Shown here piece by piece: positions 27,501 through 36,908 of a stretch of 64,000 bases of DNA (position 1 is the first letter of the stretch; the number at the start of each line of letters is the position of its first letter). The notes beneath the pieces were generated by a model. It did no database searches, was not told the origin of the DNA, and saw nothing but the letters and a program-made list of their open reading frames with translations. The DNA comes from UMGS1470 sp051889215 (GTDB taxonomy: Bacteria > Bacillota > Clostridia > Christensenellales > UBA1242): positions 1 through 64,000 of the forward strand of contig JBJFDC010000003.1 of assembly GCA_051889215.1 (NCBI GenBank), given 5' to 3'. The position numbers and the translations under genes were made by a program.

Positions 27501-30500
27501 TCAAAGTTTTTGTTATGCCGCTTGAAATGTCGACTCGAAGTTTTGCCGCACCACCCGCTTTTGCAATTATTTTGTGTCCATCAATCGCCAAAATTTCATT
27601 ATTTGAAAGATTTTCAATAAAAATTTGTGTGTTGGTCGTGTTGCTTGGAATCCATTTTGTGACTTCAATTTCAAATTCGTCACCGATTTCCATTGTGATT
27701 TCTTGCTCGCAGTTCAGTTCGACTTTTGTCGCATTCCCACCGGTGTAGCGGACGCGATATAGCTTTGAAATCCCGCTCGTGTCATCAGCGGTTGCCCGAA
27801 GAACGACAATTCCACTTTGCATAAATTGCATTTTGTCTTCGTCGATATAGGCAATGTTGTTCAATTTTTCGCCAGCACTTGAAAAACTTTCAAATATTTC
27901 AAAATTAATTTTTTGATTTGTTGCGTCGAGCGGAAGCACAGAATATGTCAAATTCACACTTGATAGAGCAGTTTGAAACTCTCCCCCAACATAATCAAGT
28001 TCACTCAAAATCTCAAAACTTTGAACGAGTTTGACAACTTCGACATTGATTTTGTGATAAGCAATAACGCTTCCAATTTTGTCAAAGAAATATATATCAA
28101 CATTGGTTTTTCCGGTTTTTATTGAAGTGAGAACATTTGAATTAAGAGTCAAAATTTCCTCATTTTCAATTTCAATCGAATAGGAGTCATAGTTTTGACA
28201 GAATGACGAAATATCCAAAACCAATTTTTCTCCAATTTGGACAACAACATCTTTGTTGGTTGGAGTTATGGACGAAGTGGATTTGTCAATTTTTTCAATC
28301 CAAAAAGAATATGTTATGTTTTTGTCCGCAACACATCTAGCAATAATTTCGACAATTCCATTTTGTTTGAATATCAAAGTGTCGTTTTCAATTTCTGCAA
28401 CATCAGAACCAACAACTTCAAATTCGACAGATTTGTCTGTTGTGTCATATGGAAGAACGGTTGACGACAAGGCAATCGAACTTTTTGTCGTTTGAATGTT
28501 TGACGGATAAACAACAAGTGTTTGTGGCAATCTTATGACCTCAATATCGAAAACATATTGACAAGTCGAAACATTGACATAGAGTGTGCATGTTCCGCCA
28601 GAAATTGCTTTTGGCTTTCCATCAATAATGTCCAAAACTTTGTTTGAACTGATTGATGAAGTCGTCTGATTTGCAATTTGATAGGTGACGTTCTTGAGAA
28701 TTGCATTTTTTGGAAAAGTCGAAAGAACCTCAACCTCAAATGAGTCCCCAACAAAAATTTCACTTGGAATTTCTGATAGTGTTGCGCTGATTGGATTTGG
28801 TCCAACATATTTAACCTGAACTTGAATGTTGGCTTTTGTGTCCTCGCTTTTTCCAGTTATGATTGCAGTCCCTTTTGAACTGAATTTTATGCTTTGTCCA
28901 AAAATGACAGCCGGGCCTTGAGAAACCTCCCATTCAACATTTTTGTTGGACACATCATTTGGATAAACAAAATAGTCAAATGCAAAAGTTGGTTGACCCG
29001 TGATATAAATATCGTCTTGCTTGTCCAAATCGCATATAAATTCAATTTTTTGAACAAAACTTTTTACTTCAATCAAAACTTCAAACGTCTTTATGCTGCC
29101 GTCAAAAAGGGTGACTTGAATTTCAATTTCAGCCCTGCCGCCGTGAAGGGCAACAATTTCTCCATTGCTTTCAGAAATGACATCTCCGTCACTTATGTTG
29201 CAAGATTGATTTTTTATGGTTATCGAAACATTCTTTGCTGTCGCTCCGCTTGGTTTAAAATCAAATTTTGGAATATAGGACTCGCCAACAACCAGTTCGA
29301 CCTCGCTTTCAAAAAGTTGTGCCGATTGAGAATAGCCATCGGTGAAAATCACTTTGATTGTCTTTGAAATGTCGGAATAATCTTGGTTTGCATAAACCAA
29401 AATTTCAACTTCAACCACTCCGCTTTCAACTTTTTGAACAACGCCATCATGACTTACTGTTGCTTTTGTTTCGTCGCTTGAATGAAAGAAAAAGTCTTTG
29501 TTTGTTGAAATTTGAGGATAAGCTTTTGGCTCAAGTTTAACCAAGTTTTCAGCAACATAAATCTCATCGGCAAGAACAATGCTTTCGGCAGGATATGTGA
29601 CGTTGACAAGAATTGTTTTTTCAATCCACTCCGAACTTGATTTTTGAGCTCTCAATCGAATTGTTGTTGAACCTGTTGAAAAAACTTGCAAATAATTGTT
29701 TTCATCAACTGTGCAAATTTCAGGATTGTCACTTTTGATTTCAACATTGTTAAGCGACAAACTTTTTGGAGTGACAGAAATTTCAATAAATCTTGCCGCA
29801 TCAGAAAGCGAGGTGTTTATTATTGCATCTTCAATAAAAATGTCATCAACAAAACCATTGGTTGACTTGATGGATATGGTCTTTGACATGGTTTTGTTAT
29901 GGTCCTCAATGGTGATTTGGACTTGTCCCGCTTTTTGGAAAGTGACATAACCCTTTTTGCTAACCGTGGCGATGGAAGTGTCAGAAGAAGTATAAATTAA
30001 TTCAGTTTGTGTTGCATCGGCAGGATATGTTTTTGTTTTTATTTGATAGTCCAGTTCACTGACGACAACATTTTCTTCTGTCACCGAAAAACTTGTTATC
30101 GGTTTGACGACAAGGATAGACAAAAATTTTGTTATGCCGCTGAATGTTTCTGTTGCACTGAGCGTGACATATCCCGGGCTAATTGCATTCAAAAAACCAT
30201 TTTCAGAAATTGTTGCGACATTTGTGTCATATGATTTATATTCAATTTCTTTGTTTTCCGCCTCGACTGGAAGCACGGTTGCTTGAAGAGCAATCATTTC
30301 ACCAACGTTCACCACTTCTTTTGGCGAATAAAAGTCAAGGTCATGAGCAACATCATCATATACATAGAAATAACAACTTGCTTTTTTGTTTCCGTCCTCT
30401 GTTGTTGCTGTGATATAGCATTTTCCATATCCGACAAAAATAACAACGCCTTTGTCGTCAACCGTGGCAACATTTTCATTGTCACTTTTCCAAGTTATGT

Positions 30501-30702
30501 TTTTGTTTGAAGCATTTTCAGGAGTCAAAGTCGCGTTTAGCGAAAAACTTTCCCCGATTTTTCCAGACGAGGTTTCGGCATTGAGTGATATGGCGTCAAC
30601 AGGAACTGGCACAAAACCCGTGACAGTGTTCACAGTGAAGTTCAAAACAACAATAATAACCAGCGGTATTGCAATCATCAAAAATATCAAAAGTTTTTTC
30701 AT
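24538..30702 (-). CDS. Giant cell-surface protein with Big_2 repeats and a C-terminal beta-helix
   Basis: 2054 residues. The N-terminus is a signal/anchor (MKKLLIFLMIAIPLVIIVVL). Roughly eighteen bacterial Ig-like (Big_2) modules follow, each with a variant of 'P.DATNK...F......IA.......F...G...I', such as TPENASNKNITWKSDNENVA. From about residue 1720 the protein changes to a beta-helix segment (TTRSFYGNGHLLDLTFPDYD, VLVKNSIMENAIFAARAYG, VRDCIFKSSYLSSILFD). No C-terminal anchor or sortase motif is visible, so the N-terminal helix may hold it. It starts 1 nt before the stop of the ABC permease gene, pointing to one operon. Confidence 0.85.
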   Translation of the reverse strand: MKKLLIFLMIAIPLVIIVVLNFTVNTVTGFVPVPVDAISLNAETSSGKIGESFSLNATLTPENASNKNITWKSDNENVATVDDKGVVIFVGYGKCYITATTEDGNKKASCYFYVYDDVAHDLDFYSPKEVVNVGEMIALQATVLPVEAENKEIEYKSYDTNVATISENGFLNAISPGYVTLSATETFSGITKFLSILVVKPITSFSVTEENVVVSELDYQIKTKTYPADATQTELIYTSSDTSIATVSKKGYVTFQKAGQVQITIEDHNKTMSKTISIKSTNGFVDDIFIEDAIINTSLSDAARFIEISVTPKSLSLNNVEIKSDNPEICTVDENNYLQVFSTGSTTIRLRAQKSSSEWIEKTILVNVTYPAESIVLADEIYVAENLVKLEPKAYPQISTNKDFFFHSSDETKATVSHDGVVQKVESGVVEVEILVYANQDYSDISKTIKVIFTDGYSQSAQLFESEVELVVGESYIPKFDFKPSGATAKNVSITIKNQSCNISDGDVISESNGEIVALHGGRAEIEIQVTLFDGSIKTFEVLIEVKSFVQKIEFICDLDKQDDIYITGQPTFAFDYFVYPNDVSNKNVEWEVSQGPAVIFGQSIKFSSKGTAIITGKSEDTKANIQVQVKYVGPNPISATLSEIPSEIFVGDSFEVEVLSTFPKNAILKNVTYQIANQTTSSISSNKVLDIIDGKPKAISGGTCTLYVNVSTCQYVFDIEVIRLPQTLVVYPSNIQTTKSSIALSSTVLPYDTTDKSVEFEVVGSDVAEIENDTLIFKQNGIVEIIARCVADKNITYSFWIEKIDKSTSSITPTNKDVVVQIGEKLVLDISSFCQNYDSYSIEIENEEILTLNSNVLTSIKTGKTNVDIYFFDKIGSVIAYHKINVEVVKLVQSFEILSELDYVGGEFQTALSSVNLTYSVLPLDATNQKINFEIFESFSSAGEKLNNIAYIDEDKMQFMQSGIVVLRATADDTSGISKLYRVRYTGGNATKVELNCEQEITMEIGDEFEIEVTKWIPSNTTNTQIFIENLSNNEILAIDGHKIIAKAGGAAKLRVDISSGITKTLNVVVNKNVEQIYVENDDVLTSKTEFAIQAKVLPEDATNKTLRFEIVPTDIATLEGNVINFSKAGRVEVKIYAQNDEVSKSIFVTSTNLALSDFELNTQNITILKNSYISLSVSKYYPSDFEFDKSNLVYEVVENNPQNDEQQVVIIEENGRIKANHGGKAKLRVSFMNTNGVAVEQFVDIEVVQLLQNIDVNLSRQLDEMYGTKVVGTGNLGFEITPYPSDAHIKKFEYESSNQEIASIQNGTINFLKGGKVDITFRAYDSFDNVSSKTISFYFTDGKIIDAKFDTTGFVGSTLKMTAGEIFEFKLVSFIPKDVKVQQIVMIEKVENKNYDALSVLEFENGILRASAGGEATFKLNVCSFTTSAFKIIVEQPASQIVTDTSLYISSPECSINYSVLPLDATNKDVEFSSENIELAQVDEYGHVTFSNYGTANIVIKLKSNHEIYRTIKIKYSNEVSLIMFKNVPDSIFARDSMQLGIDYLPYGAQEFSVAYTVSDESLATVNSSGKLFAGSKPGSVVVRAYVVENPEIYCEITIRIKIIISDIELELDAVDDDCGIGGYRVFGNGFVKTQDGQLQIANTYQMRIKSITPSSDEAKLIWTSSNTSIATIDQNGLLTFVGGAGELTVTVQPQDQLSDNEELFLKDSYTFIIVHGVNVYSKEQLQYAMKAVNTPIVIQDDIVYNVREGITTTRSFYGNGHLLDLTFPDYDENGLERAYNRFVVMGSNVVIDNLQIRGTSFDENASLSSLEGKGCAFLVYTPTGAEMVKNVLVKNSIMENAIFAARAYGVQVTFAGCIIRNSYSGGLTISVNDDGVSSDVTVRDCIFKSSYLSSILFDPKQEGEVGSNHSKLKLEGDIKIMNWIDVDEINGNSIAAELGESTAQLREIIKKQTHLTKYYNGKYYFMAGITAFKAGYDGILTYESVLDVDITKMSSTYQYVTYKIEGAVKIYGVPVAFEMTGYSLPSGETEILPDSKIEDDPQAYQKIRQPR

Positions 30703-30703
30703 A

Positions 30704-32317
30704 TCACACCTCAATCCTTTGATATTTTTTCTCAAGACCAAAGAATAATCTAAACACTTCAATTATGCAAAATGGCACAGAAAATCCAAACAGCACAAGA
30801 GTTGAAGCGGAAACTGAAACAAAAATGCTCAAAACAATTCCTGCAATTCCCAAAATTGTCGCAATGACAAACCCGATACCCAAACTTGTTGAAATATTTG
30901 AATTTGTGCCAACCATTTCTTTTGAACCAACATAAATAAATTTTGGTTTTTTGATATCAATGCTGATGGATTTGGCGATGTTGCCAACCATGACTATTCC
31001 AACTCCGCCAAAAACAATCATCGCCTCGCTTATACTCAAAAACCCAGCCAACCAAAGCACGAGACATGACACGAGAGTTGACGGAATGATGACCAGGCAA
31101 TACATAAAGAATTTGACAGCGATTTGTTTTGTGAAAGAAACAGGAATGATTTTTGAGTGGAAAAAGTTTTCACCTTCTCTTGTCACACTGCTCGCAGCAA
31201 ATGAAGAGCCAACGCTCAAAAACATTATCAAAATCAAAACCGCCACTCCCGGAAGAACGCCCGAGCCCAGTTTTGAAATTCCAATATTGGTTGCGATTGA
31301 ACTTGAAAAATAAACCATGAGCGGGGTTGTTATTGCAATCGTGAGATATTGAAAAGAATAGTTGACGGAACGGAATATATTCAAAAACTCTCTTTTGAAA
31401 AGCGCCCTTGTTGGAGACATTGCAACAACTTTTGTGTTTTTCTTGAATGCCCCTGTTGGACTTTCGAGGTTTGAGATGAGAATTTTGTAATACCATTTTT
31501 TTGCAAAAAGATAGACAAGCCCCCCAAAAAACAAACAAATTGATAAATAAACAAAAAAACTTGCAAAAAAATGCTTTAGTGTTGCGATGTTCCTAAAAAG
31601 CACTTGAACGTAGAAATGACTTGCAAAATATTTTATATTCTCAACAAGTTCGCTTCCCAAAAGACTCGTGTAGTCCGATGTCTGCAAAACTGTGAGAACA
31701 ACTTTCAAAAGAACAGAATAAGCATAAAACCCTGCTGCGACAAACAGGACATATAGACAAATCATAACAACAAACTTGTTGCGAAGAAACGACACGACAT
31801 ACATTGTTGGAATTGAGAGCAACATTGAAAGAAAGAACGGAACCAATGACATCAACAAAACATCAACCGGAATCATGCAATAAAATCCAGCACCCGCTCC
31901 AGTCTTTACCCCAAACAAAATGAGGACAGGAAGACCGAGCACAAAAGCAAAAACAAGTTCTTTAATAAACAAATATGTAATTTTTGACAGAATTATTGCT
32001 GTTCCAGAAACTGGCAGCTTGAGCTTGTCTTCGTCTGGCGAAAAGAAAAGTGTTTTTGTCGTTATGCCGACGCCAAACAAAAGTTGAACAATTTGCGCCA
32101 TAAACACAAAAAAAATCAAAAACTCGCCTTCAAGGTTTGTTTCTTTTGCCATTGACAACACACCATCAAAAGCAAACAGCATCAGTCCAACAAACACCCC
32201 AAAAACAATCAATCCCAAAAAAAGTTTCAAAATCAATGAAAAAACTTTGGCGCCACTTTTTGTGCGTCTTGAACTGTTCAGAAATTCAAGTTTGAGCAGA
32301 GTCAAATATTGTTTCAT
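30704..32317 (-). CDS. ABC-2 type transporter permease
   Basis: 537 residues with about a dozen hydrophobic segments and a cytoplasmic loop carrying LFKREFLNIFRS near the middle, as in large ABC exporter permeases of Firmicutes. FFSPDEDKLKLPVSG (near residue 90) resembles the conserved segment of the YtrC/YdbJ-like export permeases, where the membrane half is joined to a separate ATPase. The stop of the ATPase gene and this start overlap. Substrate unknown; the two giant proteins follow in the same transcription unit. Confidence 0.85.
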   Translation of the reverse strand: MKQYLTLLKLEFLNSSRRTKSGAKVFSLILKLFLGLIVFGVFVGLMLFAFDGVLSMAKETNLEGEFLIFFVFMAQIVQLLFGVGITTKTLFFSPDEDKLKLPVSGTAIILSKITYLFIKELVFAFVLGLPVLILFGVKTGAGAGFYCMIPVDVLLMSLVPFFLSMLLSIPTMYVVSFLRNKFVVMICLYVLFVAAGFYAYSVLLKVVLTVLQTSDYTSLLGSELVENIKYFASHFYVQVLFRNIATLKHFFASFFVYLSICLFFGGLVYLFAKKWYYKILISNLESPTGAFKKNTKVVAMSPTRALFKREFLNIFRSVNYSFQYLTIAITTPLMVYFSSSIATNIGISKLGSGVLPGVAVLILIMFLSVGSSFAASSVTREGENFFHSKIIPVSFTKQIAVKFFMYCLVIIPSTLVSCLVLWLAGFLSISEAMIVFGGVGIVMVGNIAKSISIDIKKPKFIYVGSKEMVGTNSNISTSLGIGFVIATILGIAGIVLSIFVSVSASTLVLFGFSVPFCIIEVFRLFFGLEKKYQRIEV

Positions 32318-33117
32318 TAATTTTCCTTTTTATTCTTTTTTGCTTTGGTTTTATGTTTTGTTTTTGGCTTTTCTTCAACCACATCGTCTTTTGGTTGATT
32401 TGATTTGGTTTTATTCAAAAAATATTCTTCAAGTGTCACATCGCTTTCAGCCAAGAATTTTTTTACATCAATAATCTCAATCAATCTGCCTCGGTCGATT
32501 ATTGCAACTCGGTCGCAAATTTTTTCAACTATTTCCAAATTGTGGGACGAAAAGAAAACAGTGTTGCCAAGTTTTTTGTGTTCGAGCATATATTGTTTTA
32601 TTTCGAAAGACGATTGAGGGTCAAGTCCCATCAAGGGTTCGTCCAGCACCCAAAACTTTGGGTTGTGAATGAGTGCTGCCATGATGCAAATTTTTTGCTT
32701 CATTCCGTGAGAATAAGAACGGATTTGATTGTCAAGAGCAAAAGCCATATTGAATTTTGCGCCAAACTTTTTTATGCGCTGTTCGATGACGTCTTTTTCG
32801 ACTCTATAAATGTTTCCCATGTATGTCACATATTCCCTTCCCGTCAAATTCTCATAGACGGCATGATTGTCTGGGACATATCCAATGTTGAGTTTTGCGT
32901 TTATTGGGTCGCGAGCAATGTCATAGCCGCAAACACTGATGCTCCCCTCTTCAAAAGGAATGATTCCTGTGATGCATTTGATTGTCGTGCTTTTTCCTGC
33001 GCCATTTTTTCCCAAAAAGCCAAAAATCTCACCGTCTTCAAGTGTGAAAGAAAGGTTTTTGACTGAATATCTTGTTGCGTTTTTATACTTTTTCGACAAA
33101 TTTTTTATCTCGAGCAT
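32317..33117 (-). CDS. ABC transporter ATP-binding protein
   Basis: 266 residues. Walker A GKNGAGKSTTIK near residue 39, a Q-loop region GYVPDNHAVY, signature-like SYSHGMKQK, Walker B FWVLDEPLMGLDP and the H-loop SSHNLE are all visible. The signature SHGMK is a known variant in the CcmA/YtrB group. A basic tail (KTKHKTKAKKNKKEN) is extra. It is the first gene of the unit ATPase-permease-Big_2-MBG. Confidence 0.93.
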   Translation of the reverse strand: MLEIKNLSKKYKNATRYSVKNLSFTLEDGEIFGFLGKNGAGKSTTIKCITGIIPFEEGSISVCGYDIARDPINAKLNIGYVPDNHAVYENLTGREYVTYMGNIYRVEKDVIEQRIKKFGAKFNMAFALDNQIRSYSHGMKQKICIMAALIHNPKFWVLDEPLMGLDPQSSFEIKQYMLEHKKLGNTVFFSSHNLEIVEKICDRVAIIDRGRLIEIIDVKKFLAESDVTLEEYFLNKTKSNQPKDDVVEEKPKTKHKTKAKKNKKEN

Positions 33118-33136
33118 ATTTCCCCCAATAAATAAT

Positions 33137-33185
33137 CCTTAACAATAGTTAAGGAGATTATATATCTTTATATGCGCGATGTCAA
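33137..33185 (-). promoter_or_regulatory. Consensus promoter with palindromic operator for the ABC/surface-protein operon
   Basis: TTGACA (33185-33180), 17-bp spacer, TATAAT (33162-33157) on the minus strand: a full consensus. A perfect inverted repeat CCTTAAC-TATT-GTTAAGG (33154-33137) covers the expected transcription start, the place for a repressor. The repressor is not encoded next to it. A GntR-type (YtrA-like) repressor would fit this kind of ABC operon, but that is an inference. Confidence 0.8.
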
Positions 33186-33226
33186 TATGCAAAAAAAAGC
33201 GGAACACAACTTTTATAAATTGCGAC

Positions 33227-33257
33227 AAAAAAGGTCTTGTTTGCACAAGGCCTTTTC
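33227..33257 (-). terminator. Terminator of the 357-residue protein gene
   Basis: On the minus strand AAAGGCCTTGT pairs with ACAAGACCTTT (one G-U pair), followed by TTTTTTG. Confidence 0.8.
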
Positions 33258-33269
33258 AATCCGACAATT

Positions 33270-34343
33270 TTATTGCATTATTTTTGCATAATAGTTTCTT
33301 GAAAGTTCTTTAACTCCAAAGCCATTTGCCTTTATTGTCAAATCTTTGTCAATATACCACTCATAATTTTCAAGCCCGTCGCAAAGCGTGAAATCTTGAC
33401 GCCTTGAAAGTTTTATGACATAAATCTTGCTTCCCTCAAGATAGAAATTCAGTTTTCTTGGGGCAAAGAAATAAATCGACAAAATCATTCCGACAAGCGA
33501 AAGACTTGCAAGCAAAACCCAAATCCATAGATATGGGTGTGGCTTGTTTGCCGAGACAACAATAATGCTATCACTTGCTATATCAGATAGTGCAAAAGAG
33601 CCACGGTTAATCACATATGAGAGTTCTTTGACTTCTCCATTTGAAGCATACTCAAAAATCCTATAATTTTTTGATGAAGAATAGTTGTTTGGAAGTTCCA
33701 TCAAAAGTGACATCGTCTCATAATTTTCGCCCTGGTTGTTGGGCGAAATTCTTATCATTTCAATGATTTCTTCGACATATTTCAAATGTTGTTTGACTGC
33801 TTTTTTCGCTGTGCGTTTTTGACTTCGCGAAATATCTGTCGCCGAGTATGAATTATCCAAACAAAATCCATTGTCGTTGATAATTTCAATTTTTCCAATT
33901 GTTCCGCTTGACTTGTCGCTCACAAGAGTTCTTGGAAGAACGCGAACGCAAAGATAAAGTGGGTCCGGAGCATAAAACGTCATCGTCTCGTCAGCGGTAA
34001 TTTTGATTTGATATTCGCCGATGTCAACAAAATTATTTTCAACCTCAATTTCTTCTTGCCCAAGAATACGATAAAATTTGAGCTCTTGATCGGAGTTGAT
34101 TGAAACCGCGAGATGATATGACGTTCCATCATAAACAAACTCGCACAATCCGTTCTCATAAGCGGTGGAAATTTGTGGTTTTGTTTTTTCGCTTTGAAGT
34201 TTGACTTTTTCTTGTTCACAATTTGCAAAATAAATGGAATTTGATTCAAATTTTGGCAAAAAAAGGCCAAAAATACCAAAAATCATTAAAATTAATAGCA
34301 AAATTGAATAAATTAATGTTATCTTTTGTGTTTTTTTCATCAT
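33270..34343 (-). CDS. Hypothetical anchored protein coupled to the MacB-like ABC protein
   Basis: 357 residues. An N-terminal hydrophobic signal/anchor (about 8-30), an exterior domain whose segments (YENGLCEFVYDGTSYHLAV, FVDIGEYQIKI) recall a single MBG module, a second membrane helix at about 275-297 (YLWIWVLLASLSLVGMILS), and a small cytoplasmic domain at the end. The ATG overlaps the stop of the upstream ABC gene (ATGA), so the two products are probably made in fixed ratio and may act together. Confidence 0.6.
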   Translation of the reverse strand: MMKKTQKITLIYSILLLILMIFGIFGLFLPKFESNSIYFANCEQEKVKLQSEKTKPQISTAYENGLCEFVYDGTSYHLAVSINSDQELKFYRILGQEEIEVENNFVDIGEYQIKITADETMTFYAPDPLYLCVRVLPRTLVSDKSSGTIGKIEIINDNGFCLDNSYSATDISRSQKRTAKKAVKQHLKYVEEIIEMIRISPNNQGENYETMSLLMELPNNYSSSKNYRIFEYASNGEVKELSYVINRGSFALSDIASDSIIVVSANKPHPYLWIWVLLASLSLVGMILSIYFFAPRKLNFYLEGSKIYVIKLSRRQDFTLCDGLENYEWYIDKDLTIKANGFGVKELSRNYYAKIMQ

Positions 34344-36901
34344 TCACTCCTTAATGCAACAACTGGGTCTTTTTTTGATGCGATGCGTGCCGGGATAAGT
34401 CCAGAGATTAGTGTCAGGACAAAACTTACCGCAATCAAAAGCAACGCATGAGAAAATTTTAGCACTGCAATGTTTTTGAGTCCAGAAACGCTCGCAATAA
34501 TCGCATTGACTGGGAAACATAAAATAAATGTCAACACAACTCCGATTATTCCTGCGGCAAAACCAACAATAAATGTTTCGGCATTAAACACTCTGGCAAT
34601 GTCTCGCTTTCTTGCTCCAATGCTTCTGAGCACCCCAATTTCTTTTGTTCTCTCAACAACAGAAACATAGGTGATGATTCCAATCATGATTGATGAAACA
34701 AGCAAGGATATTGCTGCAAATGCAATGAGGACATAAGAGATGATGTTTATCAATTCTCCAAGCGTTCCGGTCAAAACTTCTGTGGCGTCGGTATATATAA
34801 TCTTGTTGTGTGCTCCATCTTCGCTGTTGTTCCAATCGTCAATAAGTTTGAGGACTTCGGCTTTTCCGTCAAAATCTTTTGGATAAAGATAAATTCCCGT
34901 CGGGATTGTGCTCGCTCCAACCATTTGAAGTCCAAGATTCATTGCCTCCTGCGCTGTCATGTCTATGTCGAAAGCAGATTTAACAAAGCCAACAATTTCA
35001 GCAGGTGTGTTGAAATTTTGAATTCCCAGTCCAAAACCTTTGAGTTCGGAAATGTCAACTGTGAAAGGAACATAAAACTTTCCGTCCGCAACTGACTTTT
35101 GAACAATCATGGAATTTTTGCAAGTTTCTTGATAGAAAGAGGCAAGTTCAGGAAGATACATCACTCCCGCATCAAACACCTCAACAACAATATCTTCTCT
35201 TGGCTTCATGACTCCGCATATTGAAAGCGTTTCAGAAGCGCCATCATACACGGTTTGATAATCGGATTTTGCAATTGTTGAAAAGTCTGTGAGATTTCCT
35301 TCGCCATCATAAACAGGTTTGTAATAATCATCATTTGTGACAAGTTTATAAGTTTTTCCGATAATGTCGGAATACAAAATTCTATTATATTCTCCCGATT
35401 CATTGACCGAAAAATTTATGCCGAGATTATTGAGCATGTCTGTTGAAAGTGCACCCGTTGAGTTGAGGACCAAAAGAACCTCGTTTTTATTCTCGGGATA
35501 TTTTCCTTCAACAATGTCATAATTTGAAAGGACAAAATCTTTTTCGTCAAGCCCCTCATAAAACAGACTTGATGTTGTGCCATATATGCTGCTCGTTGTT
35601 GGCGTTGTGTCAACAAACACAATTCCGTCTTTTCCTTCTGTCAAAATCTTGAGATTTGTCGCGTATGTGAATTGAACAGAAGAAAGTGATTTTTTGTCGC
35701 CTTTTTTGTTGTCCTCTTCAATGTAATTGTTGATATAGTTCACAAATTTGTCAGAGATAAAATTGTAATTTCCCATTTTGGCAATAATTGTGCTCGGGTT
35801 ATAAACACCGATTGAATTATCGTCTTGGTCCGTTCCGACTTTGTTGTCTTGACCCATGAATGAATTGAGCGAAGAGTAGTCAATCGCCACAGTTGACACT
35901 GCGATTGGATAGCCACCCAAAGTGTCCGTCTGCATTTTGTTTATGTAGTTTGTGAAACCATTTGAAATTGCAAGAACAAGTGCAACGCCAATAATTCCAA
36001 TGCTTCCCGCAACACTTGTTAAAATTGTTCGCCCTTTTTTTGTGATGAGATTTTTTAGAGACAGCATGAAAGCTGTGAAAATTGACATTGATGATTTTTT
36101 CTTTTTGAACACTTTTTTGTCATTTTTTTGCAATTCTTGCTCTTTTTTTGACAAATTTGGCTCATTTGTTAGCAAAGTTGAAACAACCCTATCAATGGCT
36201 TTTTCGTTTTCGCTTGGCGGATTATTGTCGTCAACAACTTTTCCATCAAGAAGTTTTATGATTCTTGAAGAATATTTTTGTGCAATCTCGTTGTTGTGTG
36301 TCACCATGATGACAAGTCGCTCTTTTGAAATGTCTTTGATGAGTTCCATAACTTCAACACTGGTTTTTGAATCAAGAGCACCTGTCGGTTCGTCGGCAAG
36401 AAGAATTTCGGGATTGTTGACAAGAGCACGCGCAATGGCAACTCTTTGCATTTGCCCACCGGAAAGTTGATTTGGCCTTTTCTTATATTCGTTTTTTAGT
36501 CCAACTCTTTCAAGAACTGCCATCGCCCTTTTCTTTCTTTCCTTGCTTGAAATTCCAGCAAGAGTGAGAGCGAGTTCAACATTTCCCAAAACAGTCAAGT
36601 GTGGAATGAGATTATAACTTTGAAAAACAAAACCAATGGAGTGATTTCGATAGGTGTCCCAGTCTCCACTCCTAAATTTTTTGGTTGATTGTCCTTTGAT
36701 GAAAAGGTCGCCACTCGTATATTGGTCGAGTCCTCCAATAATGTTTAGCAGTGTTGTTTTTCCACAACCGCTCGGTCCCAATATTGAAACAAATTCATTG
36801 TGTCTAAAAGCAATGCTAACACCTTTTAGTGCTGGCACAACGTTGTCGGCAAGTTTGTAATCCTTTTTGATATCTTTTAGTTCAAGAATATATTTCTCCA
36901 T
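34340..36901 (-). CDS. MacB-like ABC transporter, ATPase fused to FtsX-type permease
   Basis: 853 residues. N-terminal ATPase with GPSGCGKTTLLNIIGGLD, QLSGGQMQRVAIARA and LLADEPTGALDS (about 35-175). A membrane helix near 290, a large exterior domain (about 320-690) and three C-terminal helices form the FtsX/MacB membrane domain, with the typical YVSVVERTKEIGVLRSIGAR turn. This type works by mechanotransmission rather than pumping through the membrane, for example to release lipoproteins or peptides. No Shine-Dalgarno sequence; the -10 box lies 7 nt before ATG. Confidence 0.9.
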   Translation of the reverse strand: MEKYILELKDIKKDYKLADNVVPALKGVSIAFRHNEFVSILGPSGCGKTTLLNIIGGLDQYTSGDLFIKGQSTKKFRSGDWDTYRNHSIGFVFQSYNLIPHLTVLGNVELALTLAGISSKERKKRAMAVLERVGLKNEYKKRPNQLSGGQMQRVAIARALVNNPEILLADEPTGALDSKTSVEVMELIKDISKERLVIMVTHNNEIAQKYSSRIIKLLDGKVVDDNNPPSENEKAIDRVVSTLLTNEPNLSKKEQELQKNDKKVFKKKKSSMSIFTAFMLSLKNLITKKGRTILTSVAGSIGIIGVALVLAISNGFTNYINKMQTDTLGGYPIAVSTVAIDYSSLNSFMGQDNKVGTDQDDNSIGVYNPSTIIAKMGNYNFISDKFVNYINNYIEEDNKKGDKKSLSSVQFTYATNLKILTEGKDGIVFVDTTPTTSSIYGTTSSLFYEGLDEKDFVLSNYDIVEGKYPENKNEVLLVLNSTGALSTDMLNNLGINFSVNESGEYNRILYSDIIGKTYKLVTNDDYYKPVYDGEGNLTDFSTIAKSDYQTVYDGASETLSICGVMKPREDIVVEVFDAGVMYLPELASFYQETCKNSMIVQKSVADGKFYVPFTVDISELKGFGLGIQNFNTPAEIVGFVKSAFDIDMTAQEAMNLGLQMVGASTIPTGIYLYPKDFDGKAEVLKLIDDWNNSEDGAHNKIIYTDATEVLTGTLGELINIISYVLIAFAAISLLVSSIMIGIITYVSVVERTKEIGVLRSIGARKRDIARVFNAETFIVGFAAGIIGVVLTFILCFPVNAIIASVSGLKNIAVLKFSHALLLIAVSFVLTLISGLIPARIASKKDPVVALRSE

Positions 36902-36908
36902 ATTTTAT

